Shown in pieces: positions 36,061-47,961 of a stretch of DNA of 64,000 nucleotides. Each line of letters starts with the position of its first letter. The first letter of the stretch is position 1. Source of the stretch: Vesta saturnalis (Eukaryota > Arthropoda > Insecta > Coleoptera > Lampyridae); contig JARFJB010001945.1 in assembly GCA_036346205.1 (NCBI GenBank), positions 4,015,001 through 4,079,000 of the forward strand, in the 5' to 3' direction. The notes under the pieces were generated by a model. It was given only the letters and a program-made list of their open reading frames with translations. It made no database searches and was not told where the DNA came from. The position numbers were made by a program, and so were the translations under genes.

Positions 36061-36540
36061 GTGAATGCTTTTTATCACTTTCAAATTAGTGTTTCACAAC
36101 TTTGTACTTACATTATAATTTGGTTAAATATTATTAAATTAAAATTTGTGTTCCGATAGTAGCATTTTTTAACATTAGCCTTCTATAGTTAGGGGGTCTT
36201 TCAATTTGCATTTTGGAGGTTCAGTAATATTAATTTATTAAAGATCTTTTAGTAAAATAAAATTATATTTCAATGTTGAAATACGTTTACCTAACTGTTA
36301 TATCGGGCTTATCTTTGTGTTTTCATATTTCATAAATAGATTTGACAACCTAAGTTAATTTTTCAAAACTGTTATAATTTACTGAGGACGATAACTGTAA
36401 TTGTTATCGAAACGTTTAAATGTGTATAAAACCCCAAAACAAAATTTTTACCTTTTTTATTATAGTTATAAGAACGGTAATAAATAATCAGGTAAAACTA
36501 ACAATTTTCCACATTACGATAACGAATTCCTACTTTTAGC
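36061..36540. other. No gene recognised, apart from the hairpin at 36382
   Basis: AT-rich sequence holding the hammerhead-like hairpin listed next. Confidence 0.5.
36382..36414 (+). other. Hammerhead-core-like hairpin motif (site B)
   Basis: CTGAGGA, one C, GATAAC stem, seven-base loop, GTTATC, then GAAACG. The stem is perfect over six pairs. As at the other sites, one extra base separates the CUGANGA box from the stem. Confidence 0.45.
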
Positions 36541-37482
36541 TAGACAGCGTGCCCAAGATAAGGATGAACAGCATGGGGATCTTGAAAACGGTAAGAGATT
36601 CGAAGGCGGTTAAATTAGAGAAAAGTTGTATAATTTAGGGTATGTTCATATATAGTTTCCAAAGTTCACTATTGCTTATCCTTTCCGAGATTTAAAACAA
36701 AATGCGATATTTGGGTTTTTCTTTTTCCTTCGCTTATTATAAAAGATTTTTAAAAACCACTTTTTGAATTCTATAGATGGCGCTTTCAAATTTTTTATTC
36801 GACGTTTCGTCTCCGAGAAACCATCATCAACTTTATTTTTCTATATCGCCGCAACCAACGAAACACCCTCTATTCGATAGTATTTTTTATTACGAATTTA
36901 ACCATGTATTACACATTATGGTTTTGCAGCTGAAAAATACGGATTTTCATTTTTACACTTTTCATATGATATCAGATATCGTGGGTTGTTTTTTTTTTAG
37001 TTTTGTTTAGTAAATTTATAATTACAATTACTCAATAAGTATAAGTATGAAAAGACGAAATTTTACAAACGAAGGAAAGTTCGATTTGCTGACATGCTAC
37101 ATCTTCACCCACAGAAATTGTGTAGTTACTGAGCTGATGTATTTGGATAAATATCCTAAACGAAGGCATCCTGGTAATTCCATTTTTAGATCTTTGAGTC
37201 TAATTTAAAAGAATTTGGTTAATAGAATTCAAAAAGTGACAATGAAAAAGTACCTTTGGTTTTTAAAAATACTTTAAAATAAATGAACGAATTAGAAAAA
37301 AAGAAAAACCCAAAAATCGCATTTTGTTTTAAATCTCGGAAACGATAAAAAATAATGAACTTTTGTAAACTACATGTGAACATGCCCTAAATTATACAAC
37401 TTTTCTCTAATTTAACCGCCTTCGTATCTCTTACCGTTTTCAAGATCCCCATGCTGTTCGTCCTTATCTTAGGCACGTTGTA
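36541..37482. mobile_element. Deleted mariner-type element with about 195-bp inverted repeats
   Basis: Arms at 36541-36735 and about 37290-37482 are inverted copies (GTGCC.AAGATAAGGA.GAACA on each side). The ends lie at TA-containing sites (TAGACAGCGT and ACGTTGTATA). The middle keeps a 53-codon open frame at 37047-37208 and nothing of the catalytic domain. Confidence 0.8.
37047..37208 (+). CDS. DNA-binding-domain-only mariner peptide, 53 aa
   Basis: MKRRNFTNEGKFDLLTCYIF, followed by YPKRRHPGNSIFRSLSLI and a stop. This is the N-terminal helix-turn-helix of DD41D transposases (compare YPNRQQPGHKIFKCL at 30080 and FPNRRQPHHSVFVSI at 43930). The rest of the transposase has been deleted, and the frame ends soon after the helix-turn-helix. 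It has its own ATG and stop and lies between intact inverted repeats. Such a peptide could bind element ends without cutting them; that role is inference. It may equally be an accidental remnant. Confidence 0.55.
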   Translation: MKRRNFTNEGKFDLLTCYIFTHRNCVVTELMYLDKYPKRRHPGNSIFRSLSLI

Positions 37483-37971
37483 TATTTATAAAATAGAGAG
37501 GTAATTATTATCCATTACACTGCCAAAACCTTTGGTGTTTACGTCTTGTAAGTTTTGGTGATTGATTTTATGTTGTTTCTTTACGTTGTTGATCAATTTT
37601 AGTGAATGTTAGTTAGCGACCGAGATATAACTGGAAAAAAAACAGTTTCCACACTGAAAATTCGTTTTTCCACTAACCACCGACCCCCTACGAATCTACA
37701 CAATAGTACATTTATTACAATTTAAGAGCTTGAATGTTATGCTTTGTTCATCATTAATTATATAATTAAAAATAGATGTTAAATATCAACGGATTTTGCG
37801 TCATTAAATTTGTTTGTGATATAAAACATAAATATTCATAACAATTTATTATTAGGTTCGATAAATTCCGATCATTAGTATCCAATAATTGGTTTTAATA
37901 AAAAACATATTTTATTTCCATTGCATTAATATTAGTTACAATAATAACTTTATAAAGAAACTGCATCTGCA
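37483..37971. other. No gene recognised
   Basis: AT-rich spacer. Confidence 0.5.
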
Positions 37972-38340
37972 ATGTGGTGCAGAGGAAAATGCGACAACGT
38001 AACTGTAGTGTTTATTGTAGGTTATTTAATACCACGATTCAGGTACTTTATCAAGAATGCTGCTGCTGTGTTAACTGACGACGACCACGCGCGTAATTTT
38101 TCATTTTTATCTAAGTCTATTTTACCTGTTATTGTCTTCGTAGCAGCTTATCATTTAATTAAACCTTTAACTGCAAACGGCAATGTATTTCGTGGAAACG
38201 TAATTATTTTTTGTTTCTCTCTTCTAGCAAATCTCCCTTATCTAATACTAATATTATATCAAAATCATATTACAATTGTTTCAATAATATCACAATGGGT
38301 CCTTAATATAGCTGTCTTTAAGGCTGATCCGACGTGCTGA
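37972..38340 (+). CDS. Unrecognised hydrophobic open frame, tail altered by a transposon
   Basis: 122 codons from ATG (MWCRGKCDNVTVVFIVGYL). It contains two to three hydrophobic stretches (about 10-20, 48-64, 75-95) that could be membrane segments. I recognise no family. The last five codons come from the end of the TTAA transposon that begins at 38322. Without that insertion the frame would run on beyond 46551 for a few codons before a stop. It may be an old gene fragment, an exon or chance. Confidence 0.25.
   Translation: MWCRGKCDNVTVVFIVGYLIPRFRYFIKNAAAVLTDDDHARNFSFLSKSILPVIVFVAAYHLIKPLTANGNVFRGNVIIFCFSLLANLPYLILILYQNHITIVSIISQWVLNIAVFKADPTC
38322..38333 (+). repeat. Left terminal inverted repeat of the TTAA transposon
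   Basis: GGCTGATCCGAC; the exact complement is at 46536-46547. A hairpin GTAGCA/TGCTAC follows at about 38361. Confidence 0.75.
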
Positions 38341-39663
38341 ATTTGGAACGACAAGAGTTTCGTAGCAGTCTAATTGCTACGTAACTAATAAATATTTTAG
38401 CAAATTTCTTTTTGTATCTTCAAGACAACATATAAAGGAATGTTTCTATAGAGTTAGATTTTTTCGGATTATTTTAATTATGACTTGAAACTTCAGCACA
38501 CATTCGGCAATGTAGGTGTTTTTCACCACAAATTTACATCAAATCTAAGCCATCTTTCAAAAATCTAAGTCTATAGAAACCTAGATCCATCCTTTGTTTA
38601 TACATTGATGCCAAAAAAATTTCAATTGGTTCATAAATGACTGAGTAATTAGACTGCCTTGTAAACTAAATTTATTGTAAAATTGTAATTGTAACGTGGC
38701 GGCATCCTGAATTAATTACGGTTCACGTTGAAACTAAAATCGAACGTAATATCTTTTTTTGCGTGAGGGCCCCGGTTCACTTACTCGGTTTAGAATTTCA
38801 TAGTGATATTTCTCGTAATTTATACTTCGTATTTTATTAAGAGATCGTATACAGGGTGACCCAGAGCTCCGAAAAAGCCCCATAACTTTTTTAACTTTAT
38901 TAACCTGAATTTATTTTTAATAGTAGCTACTTTTATTTAGCAAAAGCTAAAAATAATTTTGTTTATGTACAGGGTGTTCCAGCATTCTAAAAACTGTAAA
39001 GTTATTTTTTTTTTAATGGAACTGCCCTATTTTAATGTTATTATTGGATTCTACACTAAATTATGTGTTAAATTTATTAAGATCAGTTACACTGTACCTG
39101 TCATACTTTTTGAGATTTTTGAATTTTTACTTCAAAATTCGTAGATGCATGGACTTGTTTAAAAAATCATAACTTCTAAAATATTAAAGATAATTTTGAT
39201 AAACTTTTTTTGGTCAATTTTCTAAACTTTAAGGAAGCGTTTTAAATAGCCAATCAATTGTTTTAGTATTTTCAACGCCCTCTGCGGTTTTTCAAATATA
39301 ACATTGTAAAAAGGTCAATATCTCATTTTTTTTAAATGGCATCCCCTGTATATTATGTCACTAATAGAAAATAGCCTTTTTCACAAGCTTTCCAACGATA
39401 TAAAGTTTGTATGGTCAAATCTAAACATCTAAGCCGATAGAGTAACAAAACAACATTTTAAGCAACTTTCTCTAAAAACAACGAAATTGTGGAGTAGGCT
39501 AATGCTACTTTTTCAAGTAGAAAAGCATAATACATATAAACAGAATACTATCCTACTACGCAAGGTGCGAGGAAATAACGAAAATGTATGTTTTGCAATA
39601 TTGACCAACAGAAATTTAAAAAAAGCAACGAATAAAAGTACCGCATTATTTATAAATAGCATT
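38334..39663. other. 3' region of the TTAA transposon; no gene
   Basis: Contains two mariner-type terminal motifs (TACAGGGTGACCC near 38851 and TACAGGGTGTTCC near 38969), so small remnants of other elements lie here. No coding motif was found. Confidence 0.45.
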
Positions 39664-42607
39664 TTAAATTATCTTGTGCTTTATATTTCTGAGGGGCATA
39701 TTGCGTATTCCTCTAGGGTCTACTATTTCTGGTAGAAGACACTTTTTATAAAAAGACACAAGATGACTTTGCATTTCGCGTGACCAGAAAGAGTCATCTG
39801 CAAATATTGTCTCTGTTTTCATTCCGTGTGGAGTCCAAACACCAAACACGCAGTATATCCTTCGGATTATATGTAGTTGACCTTGTATTTGGTAATACCA
39901 CTTACGTTTTTTATTAATAACACCATTTTTATCCCAAAAAGTAATTTTTCTTTTTTTAATACCCTCTTCATATCTCTTGCAGAATATGGACACTTTATTT
40001 CCACAAGACCCTTTTCTCCAATTAACCCATCTGGTGACGCTGCTAAAAATGGTTGTTCTTCATCAATGAAAAGACCACATGGTTCGATTTTTTTATTAAA
40101 ACTTTTTTCCAAGGCAATTCGAGCAACTGGCTCAAATCTCTTACCATAATCACAAGCAGCAGAATGAAACTGTTTAGGGTACAAAATGGTCTCAACTAAA
40201 GATTTACAGCCAGTAGTCGTTTTTTGACGGCAAACCGCGCTGAACATTGAAGCAGTTAGACGCTTTCGTCTCTCCAAATACCATAAATCAGAGCTTTGCT
40301 GCTGTCTAGTTAAGCATTCAGCGATATGAATGTCTTCAGGGGATTTACGTAAGCCTTCTATAAACTTTTCTTTTGCAGTTTCTATATCTTCTTCAGACAT
40401 GTCTGGTTTTTCACATTTTGATTCACAGCTACTGGTACCCTCACCAGTATTTTTTAAAAATAACTTTTTTCGTACACTGAGTTTACTATTTTTATTTAGT
40501 TGAATTCTTCTATTTTCTAATTTCGTAGTATATTTGCTTGGACTTTTTCCCGGCGACGACAGAAGCTTTCGTATGTTGTAGATAGGTCTCCTTGTATTGT
40601 AGCTCACAAAAGCAGCTGCGCACCTGCTTTGATAGGATCGTCGTTGGCAATAGTTAATCCTTTTTCCACCGATGAATTTAGCGATTACCGATTTAATTTG
40701 TTACACGCAATTATTTTCCACATCATGGATCAGGCTGTCAGCATGCCGAACTAAGTAATTTTTAAAACTTCATAATTGTTCATACAAATCTAAAACAAAC
40801 AAAAAATGTCCGATAGTTAAAACCTAGTAGCCTAATATTGCATTAATAGTATTTTTACTTCACAGGTTAACAGTTACGTACCTGTTAATTTTAAGTCATT
40901 TAAGATATTGCTTGAGGTGTAATCCTTATCACAAAAATAGGCTAACGCTTTGCAGTCTCGATGCTCATGAAAAACGTGACTAAGGGAGTTATCGATATCT
41001 CGTTTTAAATTGTTTATTTTTTCCTCAAAAGATGTTGCTTCGTTTTTCCTTCTTTTGATGGCCTTCGTTCTGGCCCACCGTAACCTTAATTGATTTTGCT
41101 ACAAAAATTAGTATTTTAAACAATTATTTTATGCAAGGTTGCAAAAAAATTACATAATTATTACTCATCTTTCTTACCTCTATCATTTTCCGTAAATTTA
41201 AGGGCCCTGCTGTTGTGTCTTTAACAAATTCTCTTATTTTCTTAGAGTAATTTCGCAGTAAATGGTTTTTGCATTCGATTTTTTTAACTTTATGTGTTTC
41301 ATACGGGTGTACTTCCTACATCTTCTTATAAGTGTTACTGTCTCCATCAGCTATCACTCTGCTATAAATTAAGCCATACATCTTTATACTTTTCTGAAAC
41401 CTCTCTGCAATAATGTTGGCCTCCATACTTACAGAAGAGCCGGTCCAATTTTTGTAACAGTGGTGGGTCTTAGGCGTGGTGTTATTTTGTTTGTTTTTAG
41501 AGTCACAAACCATACAAAATTTGTTTCGGACACCCATAAACAAAACCTATTTCGTACGATACCCCACAATAGCCGCAGCGCCAGATAGAGAATTGTACCT
41601 ATTTCCATAAGACCTTTTTGCCCAACTTCCATCCGCCACAACCGTTATCATGGGAATTCCACCTTCATCGACGTCATTTGCGGCAATAGCAAGTGCTTTT
41701 TCTCCGGCTGCAGCTTCTTCCATAGCCTTCATACTTGCTTCTTCCCAGGCATCCGAAATCTCGTTATGAACGCTTCTGTATGTTCGTTCAGACATGCACG
41801 GTATATCCATTGATGCTACAAATTGCTGTAGATGGAAAAAAACGTGAACCTATTGACATTGTGCCTAGAACAGCATCTTTGTTCATATTATCTTTAGACG
41901 GTTTTGCAGTAGGGATTGTGAAAGAACCATTACAGAACGTACATTTAACATTTAAATAACACATAAAACCCTGTCGTTCCTCATTGATAATTTTCAGATT
42001 TTGAAGCGTGCATCCAAACTGTGGTGCATGGTTAGAGTATTCAACAAGAGATGTAATGAAGTAGCTTATATCCACAATCCTTCGACCCTCTAGTTTTGAG
42101 ATAGAATCCTTAAAGTTTCCAAATAGATAAGTAAATGTTGTGTATTATCCATAAGTTGTCATACCTTTTTATCGTTTTCTGTCGTTTGGAAAAGCTCTCG
42201 CTTTGTACATTTATCTTCATTTTCTGGTAAGGTCTTAAATAAAATTATTTACTTTAGGAAAACGGTTGTCTAAACATAATTAAACAATTTAGTATGAAAG
42301 TTAAAATCCATACTTAAATTTGGGAATACGATCAATGTTGTTGAAATAAACTCAAAACCATTAATCCCAAATATGTAAATATAGATTAGTGGTTTTGAGT
42401 TTATTTCAACAACATAAATAAACAAATACAATATAAAATATAATAGCAATAAAATCTACATAATAGCTAATTCACTTCTTTTAGCACAACAGTTGACTTT
42501 CAAAACAGGTAAAACTCTTAATGGTTAATGAACAATATTTTCAACAAAACTACAGTAATCTACTTTAATCGTTGACTGACCGAATGTTAGTTAAGTCAAC
42601 GCTTTAA

Positions 42608-45600
42608 TACAGGGTGAGTCAGTTTTTTGTAGACAAACTTTAACAGGAGATAGAACACATGTTTCTAAAAAGAAAAGTTCCTATAAACATATGTTGTAGA
42701 AGGCTTCGTTTCCGAGATGCAGGGTGTTGAATATAATTTTTTTTCTAAAATTTTCATTATAACTCATAAACGAATGCTTAGATTTTTTTCATGTTGGGGG
42801 GATAATGTCTATTAATTAAGGGGCATAAAACAAGCGATAAGAATGTTCACAAACTTGCACAGTGGCGGAGTGGAGGGGGTGCTCAACTCCTTTCATAAAC
42901 AGAACTTCTACGCCAATGACTATTTTTTTTAAAAACTGTTATTTTCATTATCTACATACAGTTTAACAAAAGTAATGTACCTTCTTCTGTTTCGAAATTC
43001 CTGTGCGTTTCCTAGTTATTTTGATTTTTAGTGTTTGATGTGCTTTATGTGAATAATTGAATATAAAGTTTTTAATAAAAAAGATATAATAAAACATTTA
43101 GATCCATTTTAGTACCTAACGATCGTTTCTTCAAAATTTCAAATACATTTTCATTTATAAATAGGTAGGTTATCGGTTTTTTTTAGTATCCATTGTTATT
43201 GTCCTCGTATAAAAAGAAATGCATCATTATTATTGTTATGCGGTCAATACTTTCTGTATAATTATGTATGTATCAATTTCGCCATAAACATGTATGTAGT
43301 TTTTAAGTGAGATTCTAATAAGTTATAGACCACTGCTCACTTGCTCTCATTAAAGAGCCGCCACTGTATCAAGCCATACTCAAATACAAGACTTTTGTAA
43401 ATTGAAATCTGTTTAGTATACCAATTTTAACAATCCTTATTTATTATTGTAACAATACTTAATTAATAATTGTGAAATTAATAAGAATTCTTAGCAATAA
43501 CGATTTATAAATAAATAACAATAACACTAGTATAATAAAATTAGACACTTTGTTCAAAATGTAAACCGTTCTTTTCAATACACATTTCACAGCGACGTAC
43601 AATAGAACGTCTTAAGTTAACTAAATGATGCACACTTATTTCATTGCAACAAAATATGATACTCCTTGGAAAACAAGTAAGTATTAAATTTTATATTTTG
43701 AAACGACAGTTTGACTTTTTACAAACACTTGCTTCATCTTGAATAATTTCACTGTTATTAATTATTGTTTTTAAGTTCAAAAAGTTATTTCATTTGATTT
43801 GCCAGCTTTTAATTAGTGTAACATGCCGTTTACATCTACAAATAGCGAACAAGCCGACATTCATTTTATTTATGGGTTCGCAAATGGGAATTCAAGGTAC
43901 GCAGCTAGGGAGTATCGGAGAAGATTTCCAAATAGACGACAACCTCATCATTCCGTTTTTGTGAGTATCCATCGTCGATTTGTTAACCAGGGTTTGAAAA
44001 ATGTACATGGGGGCCGACAGAACAACCGTGGACGAGATAGAATTGGAGAGGGTATATTGCGTGAATTTAATAGGAACTCCACGACAAGTACTCGACATAC
44101 TGCTGTTGCTCTTGGTATTTCCCAAAGTAAAGTTTCCCGGGTTTTAAAGCGGGATCGCAGACGCCCATATCATTTTCAACCTGTTCATGGTTTATGTCCA
44201 GGTGACGCCGAACGAAGACTTAACTATTGTAGGTGGGTTCTTAACTCCATTCAAAATAATAGAGATTTCTTATCCAACATACTGTGGACCGATGAATCCT
44301 GTTTTACTCGTCGTGGTATCGTAAACTTCCACAATCTGCATATATGGGCACATGAAAACCCACATTCCATTCGACCAAGAAGTTTTCAACATGAATTTAG
44401 TACAAATGTCTCGATTGGAATTTACGGCAACCACGTGTTTGGACCTTATTTCTTGCCACAACGTGTAAATTCAGAAAATTTCCTACAATTTTTAGAAGAA
44501 GAACATGTCAATATGTGGGACGACATTCCTTTGAATTTAAGAGGACATTCTTGGTTTCAGCTTGATGGATGTCCGGCCCATTATGGCAGAAATGTAAGAA
44601 ATTCGCTAAACAATAACTACCCGGGGAGGTGGATAGGTCGTGGAAGTCCAGTGGCGTGGCCTCCTCGATCCCCCGATTTAACGCCACTTGCCTTTTTTGT
44701 ATGGGGATTCATGAAGGAAAAAGTGTATACCTAATACACTTGAAGAACTTCACAATCGCATCAGAGATGCTTGCAATGAAATAAGGGTGCATCATTTAAT
44801 TAACTTAAGACGTTCTATTGTACGTCGCTGTGAAATGTGTATTGAAAAGAACGGTTTACATTTTGAACAAAGTGTCTAATTTTATTATACTAGTGTTATT
44901 GTTATTTATTTATAAATCGTTATTGCTAAGAATTCTTATTAATTTCACAATTATTAATTAAGTATTGTTACAATAATAAATAAGGATTGTTAAAATTGGT
45001 ATACTAAACAGATTTCAATTTACAAAAGTCTTGTATTTGAGTATGGCTTGATACAGTGGCGGCTGTTTAATGAGAGCAAGTGAGCAGCGGTCTATAACTT
45101 ATTAGAATCGCACTTAAAAACTACATACATGTTTATGGCGGAATTGATACATACATAATTATACAGAAAGTATTGACCGCATAACAATAATAATTATGCA
45201 TTTCTTTTTATACGAGGATAATAACAATGGATACTAAAAAAAACCGATAACCTACCTATTTATAAATGAAAATGTATTTGAAATTTTAAAGAAACGATCG
45301 TTAGGTACTAAAATGGCTCTAAATGTTTTATTATATCTTTTTTATTAAAAACTTTATATTCAATTATTCACATAAAGCACATTACTTAACTTAGTACCAC
45401 ATCAAATAACGCGGAAACGCACAGGAATTTCGAAACAGAAGAAGGTACATTATTTTTGTTAAACTGTATGTAGATAAAAATAACATTTTTTTTTTAAAAA
45501 TAGTCATTGGCGTAGAAGTTCTGCTTATGAAAGGGGTTGAGCACCTCCTCCACTCCGCCACTGTGCATGTTTGTGAACATTCTTATCGCTTGTTTTATGC

Positions 45601-45815
45601 CCCTTAATTAATAGACATTATCCCCCCAACATGAAAAAATCTAAGCATTCGTTTATAAGTTATAATGAAAATTTGAGAAAAAAAAATTATATTCAATACC
45701 CTGTATCTCGGAAACGAAGCCTTCTACAACATATGTTTATAGGAACTTTTCTTTTTAGAAACATGTGTTCTATCTCCTGTTAAAGTTTGTCTACAAAAAA
45801 CTGACTCACCCTGTA
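42608..45815. mobile_element. DD41D mariner-type transposon with about 1.04-kb inverted repeats
   Basis: Ends TACAGGGTGAGTCAG and its complement, bounded by TA. The inverted match runs from 42608 to about 43650 and from about 44771 to 45815. The left arm therefore includes an inverted copy of the transposase 3' end. Transposase at 43823-44879. It is inserted in intron 2 of the TTAA transposon's gene. Confidence 0.92.
43823..44879 (+). pseudogene. DD41D mariner transposase, nearly intact
   Basis: MPFTSTNSEQADIHFIYGFA, then the first helix-turn-helix (FPNRRQPHHSVFVSIHRRF), a GRPR-like linker, and the second helix-turn-helix (TAVALGISQSKVSRVLKR). Catalytic core: ILWTDESCFTRRG (first Asp), FQLDGCPAHYGR (second Asp), and PDLTPLAFFVWG, where the third Asp (PLDFF in relatives, 41 residues further on) is Ala, codon GCC. 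The frame breaks at about 44730 (KEKVYT, stop), but IPNTLEELHNRIRDACNEIR and a C-terminus GLHFEQSV with a stop at 44877-44879 follow one frame over. With two lesions, one catalytic, this copy cannot encode an active enzyme. Full length would be about 350 residues. Confidence 0.9.
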
Positions 45816-46551
45816 TATTTATATGCTCACCGTCATTTCAACATCATTATCAGATAATCCAGCGTCATCTATTAATTCGAGTCCTCTCTGACATTCCTCA
45901 TTGGACACAATCATATTTTCACTAGTATTGGTCTCTAAAATAAGTGATCAATTTTGAATACGCGTCGTAATATGCACAATTTGGCAATTTTCCAAACAGA
46001 ATAAAATTTCTATTGCACCCCTGTATGATAAAGTACTGGTGAAATATTACCCTAATATAACTATTGTTCTGTTCTTTAATATGCAAAGGTACTTACTATT
46101 TTGAACTTTTCGTGTTGGAAAACGTTTCCTCTTTAGTCGCTTTGTATTTAACCTCAACCTACATTTATTACCACGGCGGTATTTTGGTTCTTTATTATCT
46201 ATTCTCATCTTTAGAAGAAGACGCAATGTCAGGCAAAGTATGAAAGATATTAAAGACAAGTAAAACAAAGGTATGTGTAAATAATTTGCACTTTTAGGCA
46301 AGTGTAATCTGTTTTATTTTTACCCTGCAAGCTTCCAAACAAAATCGCAACTAATAGCGAAATGAAAGAATTATGCGAATTACGAGATCTTCGAGTACTG
46401 ACCTCACGGTGCATATATAAAGTAAGCAGGCATTGATCCGTCTCAACTTAGCAAGAAATAGATTAAACATAAGGTCCCACCTTTCTTATACCTCCCGCTT
46501 CCTACCTCTTCAGTTATGATGGTTATGGCTTGACTGTCGGATCAGCCTTAA

Positions 46552-47549
46552 ACGTTCATTGATACTCTGTTAAGTTTCACAACTAAAAATGTAACACTTA
46601 GTTGTAATTGGCGGACAATGTACAAACTAAAAATCACAATAATATTGCATAATGTAGTTAAAAAAAAATTATTCTGCTGATCAATTTTTCTTTGCAAATA
46701 AAATGTGATATAATCCAAGAAGCTTTAATTTTCCATTAACTATAGAGAATTGATATACCTAATAAAATAGAAAGATATCATTTAGAAAAACAACTATGTA
46801 AATACTTGATAAATGGTATTGTTTTCAATGATTGGATTAAACATCATAAGAAGCGTACAATGAAAAGCTCATTAGTAAATGCAATACGTTTAAAACAACA
46901 GTGCGTATATAAATACGGTAGTACGTGTAATGAAAATTTAAATTTTTAATTTAATTTTCAACTAGTAGTGTATGTACATTATGTTGTTCTATGTCTACGT
47001 CTCATTTTGGCAAAGTATATAATCCGCAATCTAATAAAATGCGTATACCGGATGAATCAAAAGTCCCATAATGGTTAAATATCTAGCGAAATACACAAAT
47101 ATGTATTCAATATTTTCAAAAACACTACCCTATAATACTAAACTTCGCTGTACCATTGGAGTACGAGGTGCAGCTACCAAATCATTTTATGGCAGAGACT
47201 ACAAAAAAGTCTTGAATGACAATAGTTGGCGCTAAAACAGTAATTCTCGAATTTTTCTTGAAGACCAGAGTACCTGCCATTAAAACTTTCACATTTATAA
47301 TCCATCTGTTGAGTTTACTTCACTAGTTTGTGGGATTTGTTTTGATGTGCCTTTTTGTTCACCTGTTGTTTTCTACAATTCTATGTGAAGCCACATTATC
47401 TCATTATATTTAAAAACTATGTATACTATGTAATAGTACTTCCTTGTTAAAAAAGGAATAAATTAAACTTTAAGTGTTAATCTTTCGCTACTAGGTTGGG
47501 TACCAAATTTGTAATGTTACAATCTTAAATTTTGTTGAAGCAAATATTT
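46552..47549. other. No gene recognised
   Basis: AT-rich sequence right of the TTAA transposon. No motif was found on either strand. Confidence 0.5.
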
Positions 47550-47594
47550 ATTAAAAATTATTATTAATTTTATTAAATACATAAATAAAAAGTT

Positions 47595-47668
47595 TACCTC
47601 GAGTAGGATTCGAACCTACGACCTGCACTTTGCTAGAGTACCGCGCTAACCAACTGCGCCATCAAGGT
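47595..47668 (-). tRNA. tRNA-like gene, anticodon loop CTAGCAA (AGC)
   Basis: The 74 bases fold as a full cloverleaf: acceptor ACCTTGA/TCGAGGT with one T-G pair, D stem GCGC/GCGC, anticodon stem GTACT/AGTGC, T stem GTAGG/CCTAC, discriminator A. The A box TGGCGCAGTTGG and B box GGTTCGAATCC match the pol III consensus exactly, and a TTTTT terminator follows three bases after the discriminator. The anticodon would be AGC (Ala), but the G3-U70 pair needed for alanine charging is absent (C3-G70). It may therefore be a mobile, tRNA-derived unit rather than a working tRNA. Confidence 0.6.
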
Positions 47669-47961
47669 TCAAGCCCCAATCGATGTAAATTTTGTCTTTA
47701 TGTATGTAGAACTGATGTAAATTCTAAATATAATGAGATTACAGTCAAATTACTTATATTAATGGAATGTGAGCCTACAATATCGCAGGGATTCACACAT
47801 ACCAAAGCAACTTGACTAATATTAAATTATTATAAGTTTTTGTTATGAACGAATAAGTTCAAAGGTAAATATATAAATTTGAGAGGTACAGTATTATTAA
47901 TTTTATTAAATACATAAATAAAAAGTTTACCTCGAGTAAGTTTACATCGATTGGGGCTTGA

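Larger units (their letters stand above)
39664..46208 (-). pseudogene. Mutator-like transposase - YqaJ nuclease gene, six exons, broken
   Basis: Exons by splice signals and frame: 46097-46208 (start; donor GTAAGT), 45831-45934, 42165-42233, 41178-42108, 40882-41098, 39664-40789. Junction phases agree throughout. Exon 4 holds the transposase-like part: KLEGRRIVDISYF, CTFC, the VVADGSWAKRSYGN Asp, and the ADGDSNTYKK Asp. Exon 6 starts with IAKFIGGKRIN and then the YqaJ/lambda-exonuclease fold: WYLERRKRLTASMFSAVCRQ, GKRFEPVARIALEK, ASPDGLIGEKGLVEIKCP (catalytic Asp, Glu, Lys) and YQIQGQLH. Lesions: one T too many in a seven-T run near 41840, stops near 41548 and 41316, two stops at the start of exon 6, and a shift near 39960. 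The transposase should act at the TTAA ends; the nuclease may process DNA ends. The pairing is known in insects; its purpose is not known to me. Confidence 0.75.
38318..46551. mobile_element. Kolobok-type transposon with TTAA target duplication
   Basis: TTAA (38318-38321) followed by GGCTGATCCGAC (38322-38333), and the complement GTCGGATCAGCC (46536-46547) followed by TTAA (46548-46551), frame a minus-strand gene for a Mutator-like transposase joined to a YqaJ nuclease. TTAA duplications and G-rich termini fit the Kolobok superfamily as I know it. Subtracting the mariner inserted at 42608-45815, the element is about 5.0 kb. The inverted repeats do not extend beyond 12 bp (17 bp counting TTTAA). 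Confidence 0.75.

Noticed and set aside
39877..40149. Plus-strand 90-codon frame
   Set aside because: Antisense shadow of the YqaJ nuclease exon.
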